From contig JACCQZ010000067.1 in the NCBI GenBank assembly GCA_013813875.1, positions 1 to 33,801 of the forward strand: a stretch of DNA of 33,801 nt, written 5' to 3'. Of this stretch, positions 33,657-33,801 are shown in pieces. Every line of letters starts with the position of its first letter. The stretch's first letter is position 1. The stretch comes from Gemmatimonadales bacterium. Lineage in GTDB: Bacteria > Gemmatimonadota > Gemmatimonadetes > Gemmatimonadales > GWC2-71-9. The position numbers were made by a program, and so were the translations under genes. Below the pieces are notes generated by a model, which saw nothing but the letters and a program-made list of their open reading frames with translations, had not been told where the DNA came from and did not search any database.

Positions 33657-33801
33657 GGAGCAGCTCCGTCAGGAAGAACCCCACCGCTCCCCCCAGGAAC
33701 GCCAGCGCCGTGAGCCACCCCCGTTTGGCCTGAAACTCGGGCACCAGATTGGAGGCGGCGACGTAGAGAGTAACCCCGGCCGAGAGCGCCAGACCCTGGT
33801 G
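33625..33801 (-). CDS. ZIP-family metal transporter, C-terminal end only
   Basis: The last 58 residues are visible, before the gene runs off the right edge. They read HQGLALSAGVTLYVAASNLV then PEFQAKRGWLTALAFLGGAV and a final hydrophobic stretch. The GVTLYVAxxxLVPE pattern and the closing membrane helix match the end of ZIP divalent-metal transporters (zinc and iron uptake or release). The N-terminal part, including most metal-binding residues, is outside the window. The stop TGA is at 33625-33627, inside the right arm of the palindrome. Confidence 0.7.
   Translation of the reverse strand, partial: HQGLALSAGVTLYVAASNLVPEFQAKRGWLTALAFLGGAVGFFLTELLLVALSGAKGA

Overview
The window is high-GC bacterial DNA. 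It is dominated by one long, minus-strand surface-polysaccharide locus (about 1-26.2 kb), followed by housekeeping genes (26.4-33.8 kb). The taxon cannot be fixed from sequence alone. The base composition and a secreted protein with a GWxTD-like core, next to LEA-type and ZIP genes, suggest a Gemmatimonadota- or Acidobacteriota-like organism; this is inference.

From 26,223 down to 7,993 lie seventeen tightly packed, mostly overlapping genes. They are, in order of transcription: a WlbA-type UDP-sugar-acid dehydrogenase, legB, legC, a HisF-like protein, a HisH-like glutaminase, an N-acetyl sugar amidotransferase, a fused CMP-sugar synthetase/nonulosonate synthase (LegF-LegI), legG, legH, a CBS/guanylyltransferase (PtmE type), a methyltransferase, a Wzx flippase, a glycosyltransferase candidate, then a second HisH, HisF and amidotransferase set, and a methyltransferase. 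Together these account for the nucleotide-sugar steps from a sugar-1-phosphate to a CMP-activated legionaminic-acid-like nine-carbon sugar. Two separate acetamidino-forming modules are also present.

A plus-strand, lower-GC gene for a tailspike-like beta-helix protein (6,470-7,996) interrupts the array. Beyond it the minus-strand assembly genes resume: a methyltransferase-like protein, a glycosyltransferase, a Wzy-like polymerase, a GT4 glycosyltransferase, and the N-terminal part of a Wzz chain-length regulator cut by the left edge. A frameshifted and truncated methyltransferase remnant lies on the plus strand between the last two. Wzx, Wzy and Wzz together indicate a Wzy-dependent polymer (O-antigen or capsule).

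Right of the locus are an isocitrate-lyase-family gene with a CRP-like palindrome in front and a strong terminator behind, hflX, a LEA-type lipoprotein, rarA, a large secreted GWxTD-like protein, and the C-terminus of a ZIP metal transporter cut by the right edge. REP-like palindromes occur only in this part and at the locus boundary. No tRNA, rRNA, CRISPR or transposase was seen.
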